A stretch of 64,000 bases of DNA, from the NCBI RefSeq assembly GCF_900090235.1, contig NZ_LT607750.1, positions 6,219,501 through 6,283,500 on the forward strand, given 5' to 3'. The DNA comes from Micromonospora echinaurantiaca (GTDB taxonomy: Bacteria; Actinomycetota; Actinomycetes; Mycobacteriales; Micromonosporaceae). Shown here one piece after another: positions 17,556 to 26,250 of this stretch (position 1 is its first letter; every line of letters starts with the position of its first letter). Position numbers and translations under genes: made by a program. The notes under the pieces are model-generated. The model saw only the letters and a program-made list of their open reading frames with translations. It searched no databases and had not been told where the DNA came from.

Positions 17556-17640
17556 CCCGCCCCGCACGGCGGACCGGCACGGCGGTGGCTCACCGGCTCC
17601 GCGGGACGGTGGGGTTGGCGCGGGCGGCGAGAATGGGCGG

Positions 17641-18132
17641 ATGCCTGTCGTCGAGGCGGTGGCGACCGTGCCGGTGCCACCCGAACTGGCCTTCGCGGTC
17701 TCGCAGACCACCGCGCCGGTGCGCTACCGGTGGGACCCGTTCGTCCGGGAGCAGCACTTCGTCGACGGGGCGACCCGGCCCGGCAAGGGCGTACGCACCT
17801 TCACCCGGTCCCGGCACGGGCTGGTGATGGTGAGCGAGTACGTCTCCTGGGCGCCGCCGAGCCACGTCGGCATGAAGATGGTGCGCGGCCCGTGGTTCTT
17901 CGAGATGTTCGCCGGCGGCTGGCGGTTCGCACCGGCCTCGGAACCCGGCCACACCATCGCCACCTGGCGGTACAGCTTCCGCTGCCGGCCGGCGTTGCTG
18001 CGCCCGGTCGCCGACCGGATCGGGAGGTGGCTGCTCGGCCGCGACATCCGCCGCCGGATCGCCGGCTACACCGCCGGCTGCGCCGACCCGGAGGTACTGG
18101 CCGCCGCTCGCCGCTCCCTCGCCGCCGACTGA
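17641..18132 (+). CDS. SRPBCC-family (polyketide cyclase/START-like) protein
   Basis: A 163-aa protein with the helix-grip fold pattern: an N-terminal VEAVATVPVPPELAFAV strand/helix, a WDPFV segment and alternating strands ending in a long C-terminal helix. Family members bind hydrophobic ligands in a central cavity and range from cyclases to lipid carriers. No catalytic residues can be assigned. It is probably monocistronic, with a large palindrome just downstream at 18159-18223. Confidence 0.75.
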   Translation: MPVVEAVATVPVPPELAFAVSQTTAPVRYRWDPFVREQHFVDGATRPGKGVRTFTRSRHGLVMVSEYVSWAPPSHVGMKMVRGPWFFEMFAGGWRFAPASEPGHTIATWRYSFRCRPALLRPVADRIGRWLLGRDIRRRIAGYTAGCADPEVLAAARRSLAAD

Positions 18133-18158
18133 TCAGGACGTGCCAGCCCACCAAGGTC

Positions 18159-18223
18159 GCGCTCGATCAGTGAAGTAGTGGTCTCCCATCGGCCTGGAGG
18201 CCACTACTTCCTGGATCGAGCGC
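18159..18223. repeat. Long intergenic palindrome (type A), possible terminator
   Basis: Outer arms GCGCTCGATC (18159-18168) and GATCGAGCGC (18214-18223) and inner arms GAAGTAGTGG (18172-18181) and CCACTACTTC (18201-18210) pair perfectly across 3-base bulges; the inner stem continues as TCTCC/GGAGG with one wobble. It follows the SRPBCC gene and could terminate it, but its length and AGTAGTGG core resemble the palindromes at 30448 and 36683. Confidence 0.6.
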
Positions 18224-18316
18224 CATCTCGCGGCGCGGGCGGCCGGCCCCGGCGCGGCGGACGGCAGGCCACGGCGCGACGCGGACCCGGCACGGCCGAG
18301 GGCGGGGAGCGGCAGA

Positions 18317-18847
18317 ATGTTCCACGTGAATCATGAGCCGGGTGCCGAGATCCACCACACCGATCCGTTCGCCGTACCGGCCGGGCAGCGCTCGCCCGTA
18401 CGCCGGCTGCGAGGTCGGCTGGCCGCTCCGGTGACGCTCTGGACGGCGCCCGGCCCGGCGGGCCTGACGGTGTCGTCCACGCTGGTGGCCGAGGGCGAGC
18501 CGGACCGGCTGGTCGGCCTCGTCGACCCGGAGTCCGACCTGTGGGCGGCGGCCGAGGCGGCCGGCCGGTTCGCGGTGGCCCCGCTCGGCCCGCCGCACCG
18601 GCAGCTCGCCGACCGGTTCGCCGGTCTCTTCCCGTCGCCGGGCGGCCTCTTCGCCACCGGCGAGTGGACCGAGACGTCCTACGGCCCGGTGCCGGCCGAC
18701 GCCGGCGGGTGGGCCGGCTGCCGGCTGGACACCGCCCGGGAGTACGGCTGGGGCCTGCTGGTGGAGGCCACGATCGAGGCGGTCGAGTTGGCCGAGGAGA
18801 CGGACCCGCTGCTGCACTACCGGGGTCGCTACCGCGAACTGGTTTGA
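18317..18847 (+). CDS. Flavin reductase-like FMN-binding protein
   Basis: A 176-aa protein of the FMN-binding split-barrel flavin reductase family. The family pattern is visible in TLWTAPGPAGLTVSST, LVGLVDPESDLW, RFAVAPLGPPHRQLADRFAG and the C-terminal LLHYRGRYREL. Members reduce FMN with NAD(P)H or bind flavin in two-component monooxygenases. No oxygenase partner is adjacent. Start ATG 18317 has GGGGAG upstream. Confidence 0.8.
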   Translation: MFHVNHEPGAEIHHTDPFAVPAGQRSPVRRLRGRLAAPVTLWTAPGPAGLTVSSTLVAEGEPDRLVGLVDPESDLWAAAEAAGRFAVAPLGPPHRQLADRFAGLFPSPGGLFATGEWTETSYGPVPADAGGWAGCRLDTAREYGWGLLVEATIEAVELAEETDPLLHYRGRYRELV

Positions 18848-19007
18848 CCAGCGCCGGCCCGCTCCCGTCGGCCGGGCGGCGCCCCGGCCGTGGCCGGCGG
18901 CCAGCCCCGGCGATTCGGTCAGTCATCCGACGGTCGGTGACCGATCACCCGACGCCCGGTGACCGGCGCGGCCGCAGCGTGGGCGGCTGTCCGCCGACCG
19001 CTCATCG

Positions 19008-19025
19008 GAGTGAGCTGGGTCACTC
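19008..19025. promoter_or_regulatory. Dyad in the DUF485-actP promoter region
   Basis: GAGTGA and TCACTC arms around GCTGGG, 125 bp upstream of the DUF485 start. The same 300-bp gap (18848-19149) holds several GGTGACC-like sequences near 18940-18965. These are candidate operators for carbon-source control of acetate uptake; the regulator is unknown. Confidence 0.3.
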
Positions 19026-19149
19026 GGCGCAGCCACCGTGCCGTTCGGCGCACCCGGCGACCAACGTCGATCTCGGCCTTCCCCGGCGGGGAGCGCGCTT
19101 CCTAGCGTGCGCGGAAATCCCCGATGCCTGTGAAGGTGGTGATCCACAG

Positions 19150-19515
19150 ATGTCCACGGACACACCCGCGCCGGCCGACGCGTCCACGCCGGACCGGTAT
19201 CTCGCCGTACAGCGGTCGGACGAGTTCGCCGGGTTGCGCCGCGCGCTGCGCGGCTTCGTCTTCCCGATGACCGTCGCGTTCTTCCTGTGGTACGCGCTCT
19301 ACGTGATCCTGTCCGCGTACGCGCGGGGGTTCATGGGCACGAAGCTGTTCGGCAACATCAACGTCGCCCTCGTCTTCGGCCTGCTCCAGTTCGTCTCCAC
19401 CTTCCTCATCGCCTGGCTCTACTCCCGGCACGCCGACCGGAAGATCGACCCGGTCGCCGACCGGATCCGCGCCGAGATCGGGGAGGTGACCCATGAACAC
19501 GGTCCTCGCGGCTGA
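19150..19515 (+). CDS. DUF485 domain membrane protein
   Basis: A 121-aa protein with an N-terminal cytoplasmic segment containing the family motif (SDEFAGLRRALRGFVFPM) and two transmembrane helices (about residues 40-62 and 76-98). DUF485 proteins are encoded directly before acetate permease ActP in many bacteria and are thought to assist it. The ATG 19150 has AAGGTGGTGA upstream. It overlaps actP by 23 bp, so the two are coupled. Confidence 0.9.
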   Translation: MSTDTPAPADASTPDRYLAVQRSDEFAGLRRALRGFVFPMTVAFFLWYALYVILSAYARGFMGTKLFGNINVALVFGLLQFVSTFLIAWLYSRHADRKIDPVADRIRAEIGEVTHEHGPRG

Positions 19516-21166
19516 GGCGGGCGACACCACCGCCCGCAACCTGACCATCACGCTCTTCCTGGTCTTCGTGGCGGTGACCCTGGCCATCACCATCTGGGCC
19601 AGCCGGCAGACCAAGACCGCCACCGACTTCTACGCCGGCGGCCGGTCCTTCTCCGGCTTCCAGAACGGCATGGCGATCGGCGGCGACTACATGTCGGCGG
19701 CCTCGTTCCTCGGCATCGCCGGCCTGATCGCCCTCTACGGCTACGACGGCTTCCTCTACTCGATCGGCTTCCTGGTCGCCTGGCTGGTGGCGCTGCTGCT
19801 GGTCGCCGAGCTGCTGCGGAACTCCGGCCGGTACACGATGGCCGACGTGCTGGCCTTCCGGATGCGCCAGCGCCCGGTGCGTACCGCCGCGGCGGTCTCC
19901 ACCATCACCGTGTCGATCTTCTACCTGCTGGCCCAGATGGTGGGCGCGGGTGCGCTGGTGGCGCTGCTGCTCGGGATCAAGCCCGGGACGACCTTCCTCG
20001 GCATGGACGCGGACGCCGCCAAGATCGCCACCATCATCATGGTCGGCGCCCTCATGATCATCTACGTCACGGTGGGTGGCATGAAGGGCACCACCTACGT
20101 GCAGATCGTCAAGGCGTTCCTGCTGATGGGCGGCGCGATCATCATGACGCTGCTGGCGCTGGCGAAGTACAAGTTCAACCTCTCCTCGCTGCTCGGCGAC
20201 GCCGCGGACGCCTCGGGCAAGGGAGCCGCCTTCCTCGAACCCGGGCTCCGCTACGGGGTGGAGACACCCGGCGACGCGCTGAAGACCTTCTACAGCAAGA
20301 TGGACCTGCTCTCGCTCGGCATCGCCCTGGTGCTGGGCACCGCCGGCCTGCCGCACATCCTGATCCGCTTCTACACCGTCCCGACCGCCAAGGCGGCCCG
20401 CAAGAGCGTGCTCTGGGCGATCGGCATCATCGGCACCTTCTACCTGCTCACCCTGGCCCTCGGCTTCGGCGCGGCGGCCCTGGTGGGCGGGGAGGCGATC
20501 ACCGCCCAGGACCGGGCCGGCAACACCGCGGCGCCGCAGCTGGCCGAGGCGCTCGGGGTGGACTTCCTCGGCGGCGACCTGGGCGGGGCGACACTGCTGG
20601 CGGTCATCGCGGCGGTCGCCTTCGCCACCATCCTGGCCGTGGTCGCCGGGTTGACCCTGGCCTCGTCGTCGAGCCTCGCGCACGACTTCTACGCCAACGT
20701 GGTCAAGGACGGCACGGCCTCGGAGCGGCAGGAGGTCGGGGTGGCCCGCATCTCCGCGCTGGTGATCGGCGCCATCTCGATCGTGCTGTCCATCTTCGCG
20801 CAGAACCTGAACGTGGCGTTCCTGGTGGCGCTGGCGTTCGCGGTGGCCGCCTCCGGCAACCTGCCGGCGATCCTCTACAGCCTGTTCTGGAAGCGATTCA
20901 ACACCTCGGGCGCGGTCTGGGCGATCTACGGCGGCCTGCTCTCGGCCGTGCTGCTGGTGTTCTTCTCGCCGGTGGTCTCCGGGGCGGCGACGTCGATGTT
21001 CCCGGACCAGGACTGGCAGTGGTTCCCGCTGTCCAACCCGGGCATCCTGTCCATCCCGTTCGGCTTCCTGTGCGGGTGGATCGGCACCGTCATCTCCAAG
21101 GAGAGTGACGAGGAGAAGTACGCCGAACTGGAGGTCCGTTCCCTCACCGGAGCCGGCGCCCACTGA
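19493..21166 (+). CDS. actP: Cation/acetate symporter
   Basis: A 557-aa SSS-family symporter with about 13 helices that takes up acetate and related monocarboxylates with sodium or protons. Diagnostic stretches are TDFYAGGRSFSGFQNGMAIGG, YMSAASFLGIAGLIALYGYDG and TAGLPHILIRFYTVP. A GGGGAGGTGACCC ribosome site lies inside the DUF485 gene just before ATG 19493. A strong hairpin follows the stop, so DUF485-actP is likely a two-gene operon. The divergent paralog at 13355 suggests two substrate ranges. Confidence 0.93.
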   Translation: MNTVLAAEAGDTTARNLTITLFLVFVAVTLAITIWASRQTKTATDFYAGGRSFSGFQNGMAIGGDYMSAASFLGIAGLIALYGYDGFLYSIGFLVAWLVALLLVAELLRNSGRYTMADVLAFRMRQRPVRTAAAVSTITVSIFYLLAQMVGAGALVALLLGIKPGTTFLGMDADAAKIATIIMVGALMIIYVTVGGMKGTTYVQIVKAFLLMGGAIIMTLLALAKYKFNLSSLLGDAADASGKGAAFLEPGLRYGVETPGDALKTFYSKMDLLSLGIALVLGTAGLPHILIRFYTVPTAKAARKSVLWAIGIIGTFYLLTLALGFGAAALVGGEAITAQDRAGNTAAPQLAEALGVDFLGGDLGGATLLAVIAAVAFATILAVVAGLTLASSSSLAHDFYANVVKDGTASERQEVGVARISALVIGAISIVLSIFAQNLNVAFLVALAFAVAASGNLPAILYSLFWKRFNTSGAVWAIYGGLLSAVLLVFFSPVVSGAATSMFPDQDWQWFPLSNPGILSIPFGFLCGWIGTVISKESDEEKYAELEVRSLTGAGAH

Positions 21167-21182
21167 GCCGGCCCGCGCGGCG

Positions 21183-21210
21183 GGGCCCCCGGTCGACCGA
21201 CCGGGGGCCC
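21183..21210 (+). terminator. Rho-independent-like hairpin after actP
   Basis: Perfect 13-bp arms (21183-21195 and 21198-21210) with a 2-base AC gap, 16 bp beyond the actP stop. Confidence 0.8.
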
Positions 21211-21268
21211 TTCGCGCAGCGACCCGGGCGGCGGGTGCCGGACCGGCCCGGTGAGTAGGCTGACCTCC

Positions 21269-22246
21269 ATGAAGGTTGCAGCGCGCTTCGGACCGGGTCA
21301 CCGCGTCCTCGTCACCGGCGGCGCCGGTTTCGTCCCGTCACACCTGGTGGACGTGCTGATCTCCCGCGGCTGCACGGTGGTCGCGCTGGACAACTTCGTC
21401 ACCGGTTCGAAGGAGAACGTCGCCCACCTGCTGGACGAGCCGACCTTCACGCTCGTCGAGGCGGACATCTCCGACGGCCTGCCGACCCACCACCCGGCGG
21501 TGGCCGAGCGGTTCGACGCGATCCTGCACATGGCCTCGCCGGCCAGCCCGACGGACTTCGAGAAACTGCCGGTGGAGATCCTCCGGGTCGGCTCGGTGGC
21601 CACCCTGCACCTGCTGGACCGCGCGGTCGCCGACGGCGCCCGGTTCCTGATGGCGTCCACCTCCGAGGCGTACGGGGACCCGAAGGAGCACCCGCAGCGG
21701 GAGACGTACTGGGGCAACGTCAACCCGATCGGCATCCGCAGCGTCTACGACGAGGCGAAGCGCTTCGCCGAGGCGGCCACCATGGCCTACCACCGCAGCC
21801 GGGGTCTGGACGCCGCGATCGTCCGGATCTTCAACACGTACGGCCCGCGGATGCGGCCGGACGACGGGCGGGCCATCCCCACCTTCATCTCCCAGGCGCT
21901 GCGCGGGGAGCCGATCACCGTGCACGGCACCGGCAACCAGACCCGCTCGATCTGCTACGTCGAGGACCTCGTCCGGGGCATCCTGCTGCTGCTCGACTCC
22001 ACCGAGACCGGGCCGATCAACTGCGGCACCGAGCACGAGATGACGATGCGGCAACTGGCCGAGACGATCGTGTCACTCTCCGGCAGCAGCTCCGAGGTGA
22101 CGTACGTCACCCGGGCGGCCGACGACCCGGAGATGCGCCGGCCCGACCTGACCCTCGCCCGCGAACTGCTGGGATACGAGCCGACCGTGGCGCCCGAAGA
22201 CGGCCTGCGACGCACGATCGAGTACTTCCGCGAGCGGCTAGGGTAA
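21269..22246 (+). CDS. UDP-glucuronate decarboxylase-like epimerase/dehydratase
   Basis: A 325-aa short-chain dehydrogenase of the extended type. The Rossmann motif is VTGGAGFVPSH, in which the usual third Gly is Pro. The catalytic region STSEAYGDPKEHPQ, WGNVNPIGIRS and YDEAKR matches UDP-glucuronate decarboxylase (UDP-xylose synthase), including the Tyr-x3-Lys pair, and RIFNTYGPRM and RSICYVEDLV follow. The product would be UDP-xylose or a related sugar for envelope glycans, which fits the LCP ligases downstream. ATG 21269 is preferred over GTG 21251. Confidence 0.85.
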   Translation: MKVAARFGPGHRVLVTGGAGFVPSHLVDVLISRGCTVVALDNFVTGSKENVAHLLDEPTFTLVEADISDGLPTHHPAVAERFDAILHMASPASPTDFEKLPVEILRVGSVATLHLLDRAVADGARFLMASTSEAYGDPKEHPQRETYWGNVNPIGIRSVYDEAKRFAEAATMAYHRSRGLDAAIVRIFNTYGPRMRPDDGRAIPTFISQALRGEPITVHGTGNQTRSICYVEDLVRGILLLLDSTETGPINCGTEHEMTMRQLAETIVSLSGSSSEVTYVTRAADDPEMRRPDLTLARELLGYEPTVAPEDGLRRTIEYFRERLG

Positions 22247-22313
22247 CCGCACCGCCGCCACACCGGCCCGTGGATCAGGGCGGTACTCGCTCCGGCTACG
22301 TACCCTGAGTTAC

Positions 22314-23561
22314 ATGTCAGCGACCACGCCAGCCGGCCTTCCGCTCCCGTACCTGCACCGCAGCGCCGGGCGCGCGTCGGTGCCCGGCTCCGGTCGGAGC
22401 GCCACCGGACGCGCCCGCCCGGGTGAGGCACGCTGGTACCCGGCGCCGGACGACGAACCGCAGGTCGGCGGACCCGGCGGCCCGGGTGGACCGGGTGGGC
22501 CGGGCGGCCCCGGCGGCCCCGGCGGCCGGCCCGGCCGGCCGGAGCGGCGGGGTCCGCGCCCGCGCTGGGGCCGGATCGCCATGGTCGCCGGGGTGGCGGT
22601 GCTGGTGCTCGCGCTGCTCGGTGGTTTGGGCGCCTGGTTCTACGCCCGCAACCTGAACAACGACCTGGCCCGCACCGACCCGTTCTCGGAGATCACCGGC
22701 GGCCGGCCGGCCAAGCCGGTCGAGGGGGCGCTGAACATCCTGCTGGTCGGCAGCGACTCGCGGGACCCGGACGCCCCGGTCGACCAGAGCAGCAAGTGGC
22801 GGGCGGACACGATCATCGTGATGCACATCCCCTCCGACCACAAGCAGGCCTACCTGGTCTCCATCCCGCGCGACCTGTACGTGCCGATCCCGGAGAGCGC
22901 TGGCGCCGAATGCGGCTCCGGCCAGCGCGGGAAGATCAACGCGGCGTTCGCGTTCGGCGGCCTGCCGCTCGCGGTACGCACCGTGGAGTGCTTCACCGAC
23001 GTCCGGCTGGACCACGTGATGGCGATCGACTTCGCCGGCTTCAAGCAGGTCACCGACGCGCTCGGCGGGGTCGACCTGAAGGTGGAGCGGACCATCACCT
23101 CGATCCACAAGCCGTACCGGACGTTCACCAAGGGTGTGAACCACATGGACGGCGCCGAGGCGCTGGACTGGATCCGGCAGCGCAAGCAGTTCCCGGATGG
23201 CGACTTCGCCCGGATGCGGCACCAGCAGGAGTTCCTCCGCGCGCTGATGGACAAGGCGGCGAGCACCGGCACGCTGACCAACCCCAAGAAGCTGCACGAC
23301 TTCCTCCAGTCGGTGACCGACGCGGTCACCGTCGACCAGGGCTTCTCGTTGATGGACATGGCGGTGCAGTTCCGTAACCTGCGCGGCGAGAACCTCACCT
23401 TCGTCACCAGCCCGCACGTGGGCAGCCAGACGATCAACGGGGAGTCGGTGGTGGTCTCCGACCGGGAGAAGGCCCTCGCCATGTACCGGGCGATGGCCGG
23501 CGACACGATGGCCGACTGGGTGAAGGCCAACCAGAAGCCGGCCGCGGGCGACGGCGGCTGA
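22314..23561 (+). CDS. LytR-CpsA-Psr (LCP) family ligase 1
   Basis: A 415-aa membrane enzyme that attaches polyprenyl-linked glycopolymers to peptidoglycan. The cytoplasmic N-terminus (about 85 residues) includes six Gly-Gly-Pro iterations (near 52-69), followed by one helix (about 86-108) and an extracellular LCP domain. Conserved Arg/Asp residues are in LLVGSDSRD, SIPRDLYV, GKINAAFAFGG and RQRKQFPDGDFARMRHQQ. The GGP run is encoded by a GC-only iterated tract. First of three tandem paralogs. Confidence 0.92.
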   Translation: MSATTPAGLPLPYLHRSAGRASVPGSGRSATGRARPGEARWYPAPDDEPQVGGPGGPGGPGGPGGPGGPGGRPGRPERRGPRPRWGRIAMVAGVAVLVLALLGGLGAWFYARNLNNDLARTDPFSEITGGRPAKPVEGALNILLVGSDSRDPDAPVDQSSKWRADTIIVMHIPSDHKQAYLVSIPRDLYVPIPESAGAECGSGQRGKINAAFAFGGLPLAVRTVECFTDVRLDHVMAIDFAGFKQVTDALGGVDLKVERTITSIHKPYRTFTKGVNHMDGAEALDWIRQRKQFPDGDFARMRHQQEFLRALMDKAASTGTLTNPKKLHDFLQSVTDAVTVDQGFSLMDMAVQFRNLRGENLTFVTSPHVGSQTINGESVVVSDREKALAMYRAMAGDTMADWVKANQKPAAGDGG

Positions 23562-23604
23562 CCCGTCGCGGACCGGCCGGCCGAACGCCTCGGCACCGGG
23601 GTCG

Positions 23605-23626
23605 GACGTCGACGGTCGTCGACGTC
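23605..23626 (+). terminator. Hairpin after LCP 1
   Basis: GACGTCGAC and GTCGACGTC form a perfect 9-bp stem with a GGTC loop, 44 bp beyond the LCP 1 stop. Confidence 0.55.
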
Positions 23627-23679
23627 GGTCGGTGGCTGGGTCCCGGCTGCCGCAAGGCCAACCGCCGACCGGTCGCCTT

Positions 23680-23701
23680 GATCTGTCCGTTCGGTCAGAT
23701 C
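23680..23701. promoter_or_regulatory. Dyad upstream of LCP 2
   Basis: GATCTGTCC and GGTCAGATC (8 of 9 paired) around GTTC, 109 bp before the LCP 2 start. A TACAGT -10-like sequence lies nearer the gene at about 23770. Candidate operator separating control of LCP 2 from LCP 1. Confidence 0.3.
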
Positions 23702-23809
23702 GCCTGGATGGCCGGCAGGGCAACGGAAATTTGCCGTGAGACGAACTCGCCAGGACGGGAAACCGTACGTACAGTAGTCCCGCCCCTTATCACGCGAGCT
23801 GGAGCACGC

Positions 23810-25018
23810 ATGCCGGTTCAGACCAGCCGACGCCCCTCGTCGCTGGAGTCACCCCGCGCGTCCGTCCGGGTGTCCTCCACCGTTCCGGCACAGCCTGGCA
23901 AGGGCGGCGGCGGCCCGGCGAAGAAGCGGAAGCGCCGCAAGGATCCGCTCTGGGCCCGGCTCACCGTCGTCTTCGGCGCGGTGCTGATGATGACCAGCGG
24001 TGTCGCCATCGTCGGCAGCAAGGCCCTGATCAGCCAGGCCACCGGCAACATCGCCCAGCGGAACCTGCTCGGCGACGCCGGCAAGACCGACGCCGAGGGC
24101 GGTGCGAACCTGGACGGCCCGATCGACATGCTGCTGCTCGGCGTGGACGCCCGGGAGCGCTGGGCCGCCGACGACGTCCGCGCGGACAGCATCATCGTGC
24201 TGCACATCCCGGCCACCCACGACCAGGCGTACCTGATCTCGATCCCCCGGGACACCGAGGCGCAGATCCCGGCCTTCAAGAAGAGTGGCTACCCCGGCGG
24301 GGTCGACAAGATCAACGCGGCGTTCCAGGCCGGCGCCCGCAACGGCGGCGGCTGGGAGGGCGGCGCCCAGTTGATGGCGCAGACCATCAAGAAGATGACC
24401 GGGATCAGCTTCGACGGCGCCGCGATCATCAACTTCGGCGGCTTCAAGAACGTGATCGAGGCCCTCGGGTCGGTGCGCATCTGCGTCAAGCAGGAGGTCC
24501 AGTCGATCCACATGTCGTACGTCGACGGCAAGCCGATGTGGAACGCGGACGCCAAGAAGACCGGCAAGCCGATGACCCCGGTGGTGCACAAGAAGGGCTG
24601 CCGGGAGATGGAGGGCTGGGCGGCGCTGGACTACTCCCGGCAGCGCAAGACCCTCAAGAACGGCGACTACGACCGGCAGGCGAACCAGCAGCAGCTGATC
24701 AAGGCGATGGCCCGGAAGGCCAGCGACAACGGCACGCTGACCAACCCGGTCAAGCTGAACCAGTTGATCAAGGCGGCCGGCAAGGCCTTCATCCTGGACA
24801 CCGGTGAGGTGGCGGTCGCCGACTTCGTCTTCACCATGCGCGGGGTCACCGCCAACGAGTTGACCATGTTGAAGACCAACGGCGGCACCTTCCACGGCGA
24901 CGGCGCGGGCAAGGAGACCCTCAGCGAGGAGACCCTGGCCATGTTCCGGGCGGTCAAGGAGGACAAGCTGGCTGAGTTCGTCTTCGCCAACCCCGGAGTG
25001 ATCTCCAACCGCAAGTAG
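23810..25018 (+). CDS. LytR-CpsA-Psr (LCP) family ligase 2
   Basis: A 402-aa paralog of LCP 1. A basic cytoplasmic segment (KKRKRRK near residue 42) precedes one helix (about 52-72) and the LCP domain with LLLGVDARER, SIPRDTEAQ, VDKINAAFQAG and YSRQRKTLKNGDYDRQANQQQ. The start ATG 23810 has GGAG six bases upstream. It is preceded by a 248-bp gap with its own dyad and promoter-like sequence, so it may be regulated separately from LCP 1. Confidence 0.92.
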   Translation: MPVQTSRRPSSLESPRASVRVSSTVPAQPGKGGGGPAKKRKRRKDPLWARLTVVFGAVLMMTSGVAIVGSKALISQATGNIAQRNLLGDAGKTDAEGGANLDGPIDMLLLGVDARERWAADDVRADSIIVLHIPATHDQAYLISIPRDTEAQIPAFKKSGYPGGVDKINAAFQAGARNGGGWEGGAQLMAQTIKKMTGISFDGAAIINFGGFKNVIEALGSVRICVKQEVQSIHMSYVDGKPMWNADAKKTGKPMTPVVHKKGCREMEGWAALDYSRQRKTLKNGDYDRQANQQQLIKAMARKASDNGTLTNPVKLNQLIKAAGKAFILDTGEVAVADFVFTMRGVTANELTMLKTNGGTFHGDGAGKETLSEETLAMFRAVKEDKLAEFVFANPGVISNRK

Positions 25019-25148
25019 CGGTAGCGCCCCCGGCAACCGTGGGGTCGGACGGCTGGACGAATCTCGGCAGATCGGACCGGACCAGCGCCGTCCCGCCCGT
25101 AGCCTGACGTGAGCAGGTTTCACGTACCGGCTGCGGGGAGGGGGCGCC

Positions 25149-26192
25149 ACGGCCAGGTCGGGGCGGGACGGACGCGCGCGGATCCGGGCGGGCACCGGGG
25201 ACGCGCCGCCGCGCTGGTCCCGCGCCCTGCTCGGCGCCGGCCTGGCGCTGGTACTGCTGGCCGGGCTCGCCATCGTCGGCCTCCGCGCCCTCACCGACCG
25301 GTACGACCGCACCGTGCTCCGGGAGCAACTGCTCGACCCGCGCGCCCGGCGGGACCGGACCGACCTCGACGGGCCACTCAACTACCTGCTGGTCGGCTCC
25401 GACGCCCGCCCCGGCGACAGCGGCCCGGACCACCGCACCGACACCATCCTCATCGTGCACGTGCCGGCGGGGCTGCGCGAGGCGTACCTGGTCTCGGTCC
25501 CGCGTGACCTGCTGGTGGCCATCCCGGCCAGCGCGAACGGCTTCGGCGGCGGGCAGGACAAGATCAATGCCGCGTTCGAGCACGGCGGGGGCGGCGACGC
25601 CGGCGCCCGACTGCTCTCCGTCACGCTGGCCCGGCTGACCGGGATCCGGTTCGACGGCGCGGCGCTGATCGACTTCTCCGGCTTCCGGAAGGTGATCGAC
25701 CTGCTCGGCGGGGTCCGGATGTGCGTGCGGACCGAGGTTCGCTCGATCCACACCGACCGGGTCTTCCGCCCCGGCTGCCAGCGGATGGACGGGGCAGAGG
25801 CGCTGGACTACGTGCGCCAGCGCTACGGCCTGCCCGGCGGCGACTACGACCGGCAGACCCACCAGCAGCAACTGCTCCGGGCGATGCTGGAACGCGCCGC
25901 CGAGAATCAGCTGCGCACCAATCCGGTCAAACTCGACCAGGTGATCCGCGCGGTGGGCGGCTCGCTGACCGTGGACACCAACGGCGTGCCGCTGGAGGAC
26001 CTGCTCCTCGCACTGCGCGACCTGCCCAGCGACGCGCTGCGCGGGGTGCAGGTGCCGTCCTACCCGCAGATCATCGACCAGGTCTCGTACGTGATGCTGG
26101 ACAACGGGGCAAACGGGCTCTTCGAGGCGGTCCAGGACGCCGGCATGGCCGACTGGGCCACGGCCAACCCCCGCTGGGTGACCCGGTTGTGA
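25149..26192 (+). CDS. LytR-CpsA-Psr (LCP) family ligase 3, non-canonical start
   Basis: The LCP domain (LLVGSDARPG, SVPRDLLVA, QDKINAAFEHGG, RQRYGLPGGDYDRQTHQQQ) continues upstream in frame through a membrane helix (ALLGAGLALVLLAGLAIVGL), as the family requires. Yet there is no in-frame ATG, GTG or TTG between a stop at 25110 and GTG 25314, which lies after the helix. The best candidate is ACG 25149, preceded by GGGGAGGGGG at a normal distance; it may be a mutated or misread ATG (GCGCCACGGCC). Starting at 25314 would give a protein without its anchor. The length from ACG is 347 aa. Confidence 0.7.
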   Translation, partial: TARSGRDGRARIRAGTGDAPPRWSRALLGAGLALVLLAGLAIVGLRALTDRYDRTVLREQLLDPRARRDRTDLDGPLNYLLVGSDARPGDSGPDHRTDTILIVHVPAGLREAYLVSVPRDLLVAIPASANGFGGGQDKINAAFEHGGGGDAGARLLSVTLARLTGIRFDGAALIDFSGFRKVIDLLGGVRMCVRTEVRSIHTDRVFRPGCQRMDGAEALDYVRQRYGLPGGDYDRQTHQQQLLRAMLERAAENQLRTNPVKLDQVIRAVGGSLTVDTNGVPLEDLLLALRDLPSDALRGVQVPSYPQIIDQVSYVMLDNGANGLFEAVQDAGMADWATANPRWVTRL

Positions 26193-26250
26193 CCGGACCG
26201 GCGGCCGCGACTGCGGCGGTTGGCCGGACCAGGATCTAGGCTTGGTACCC

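Noticed and set aside
22470-22535. Tandem repeat or CRISPR-like array
   Set aside because: The iterated GGCCCGGGC units encode the Gly-Gly-Pro run of LCP 1, with no spacers.
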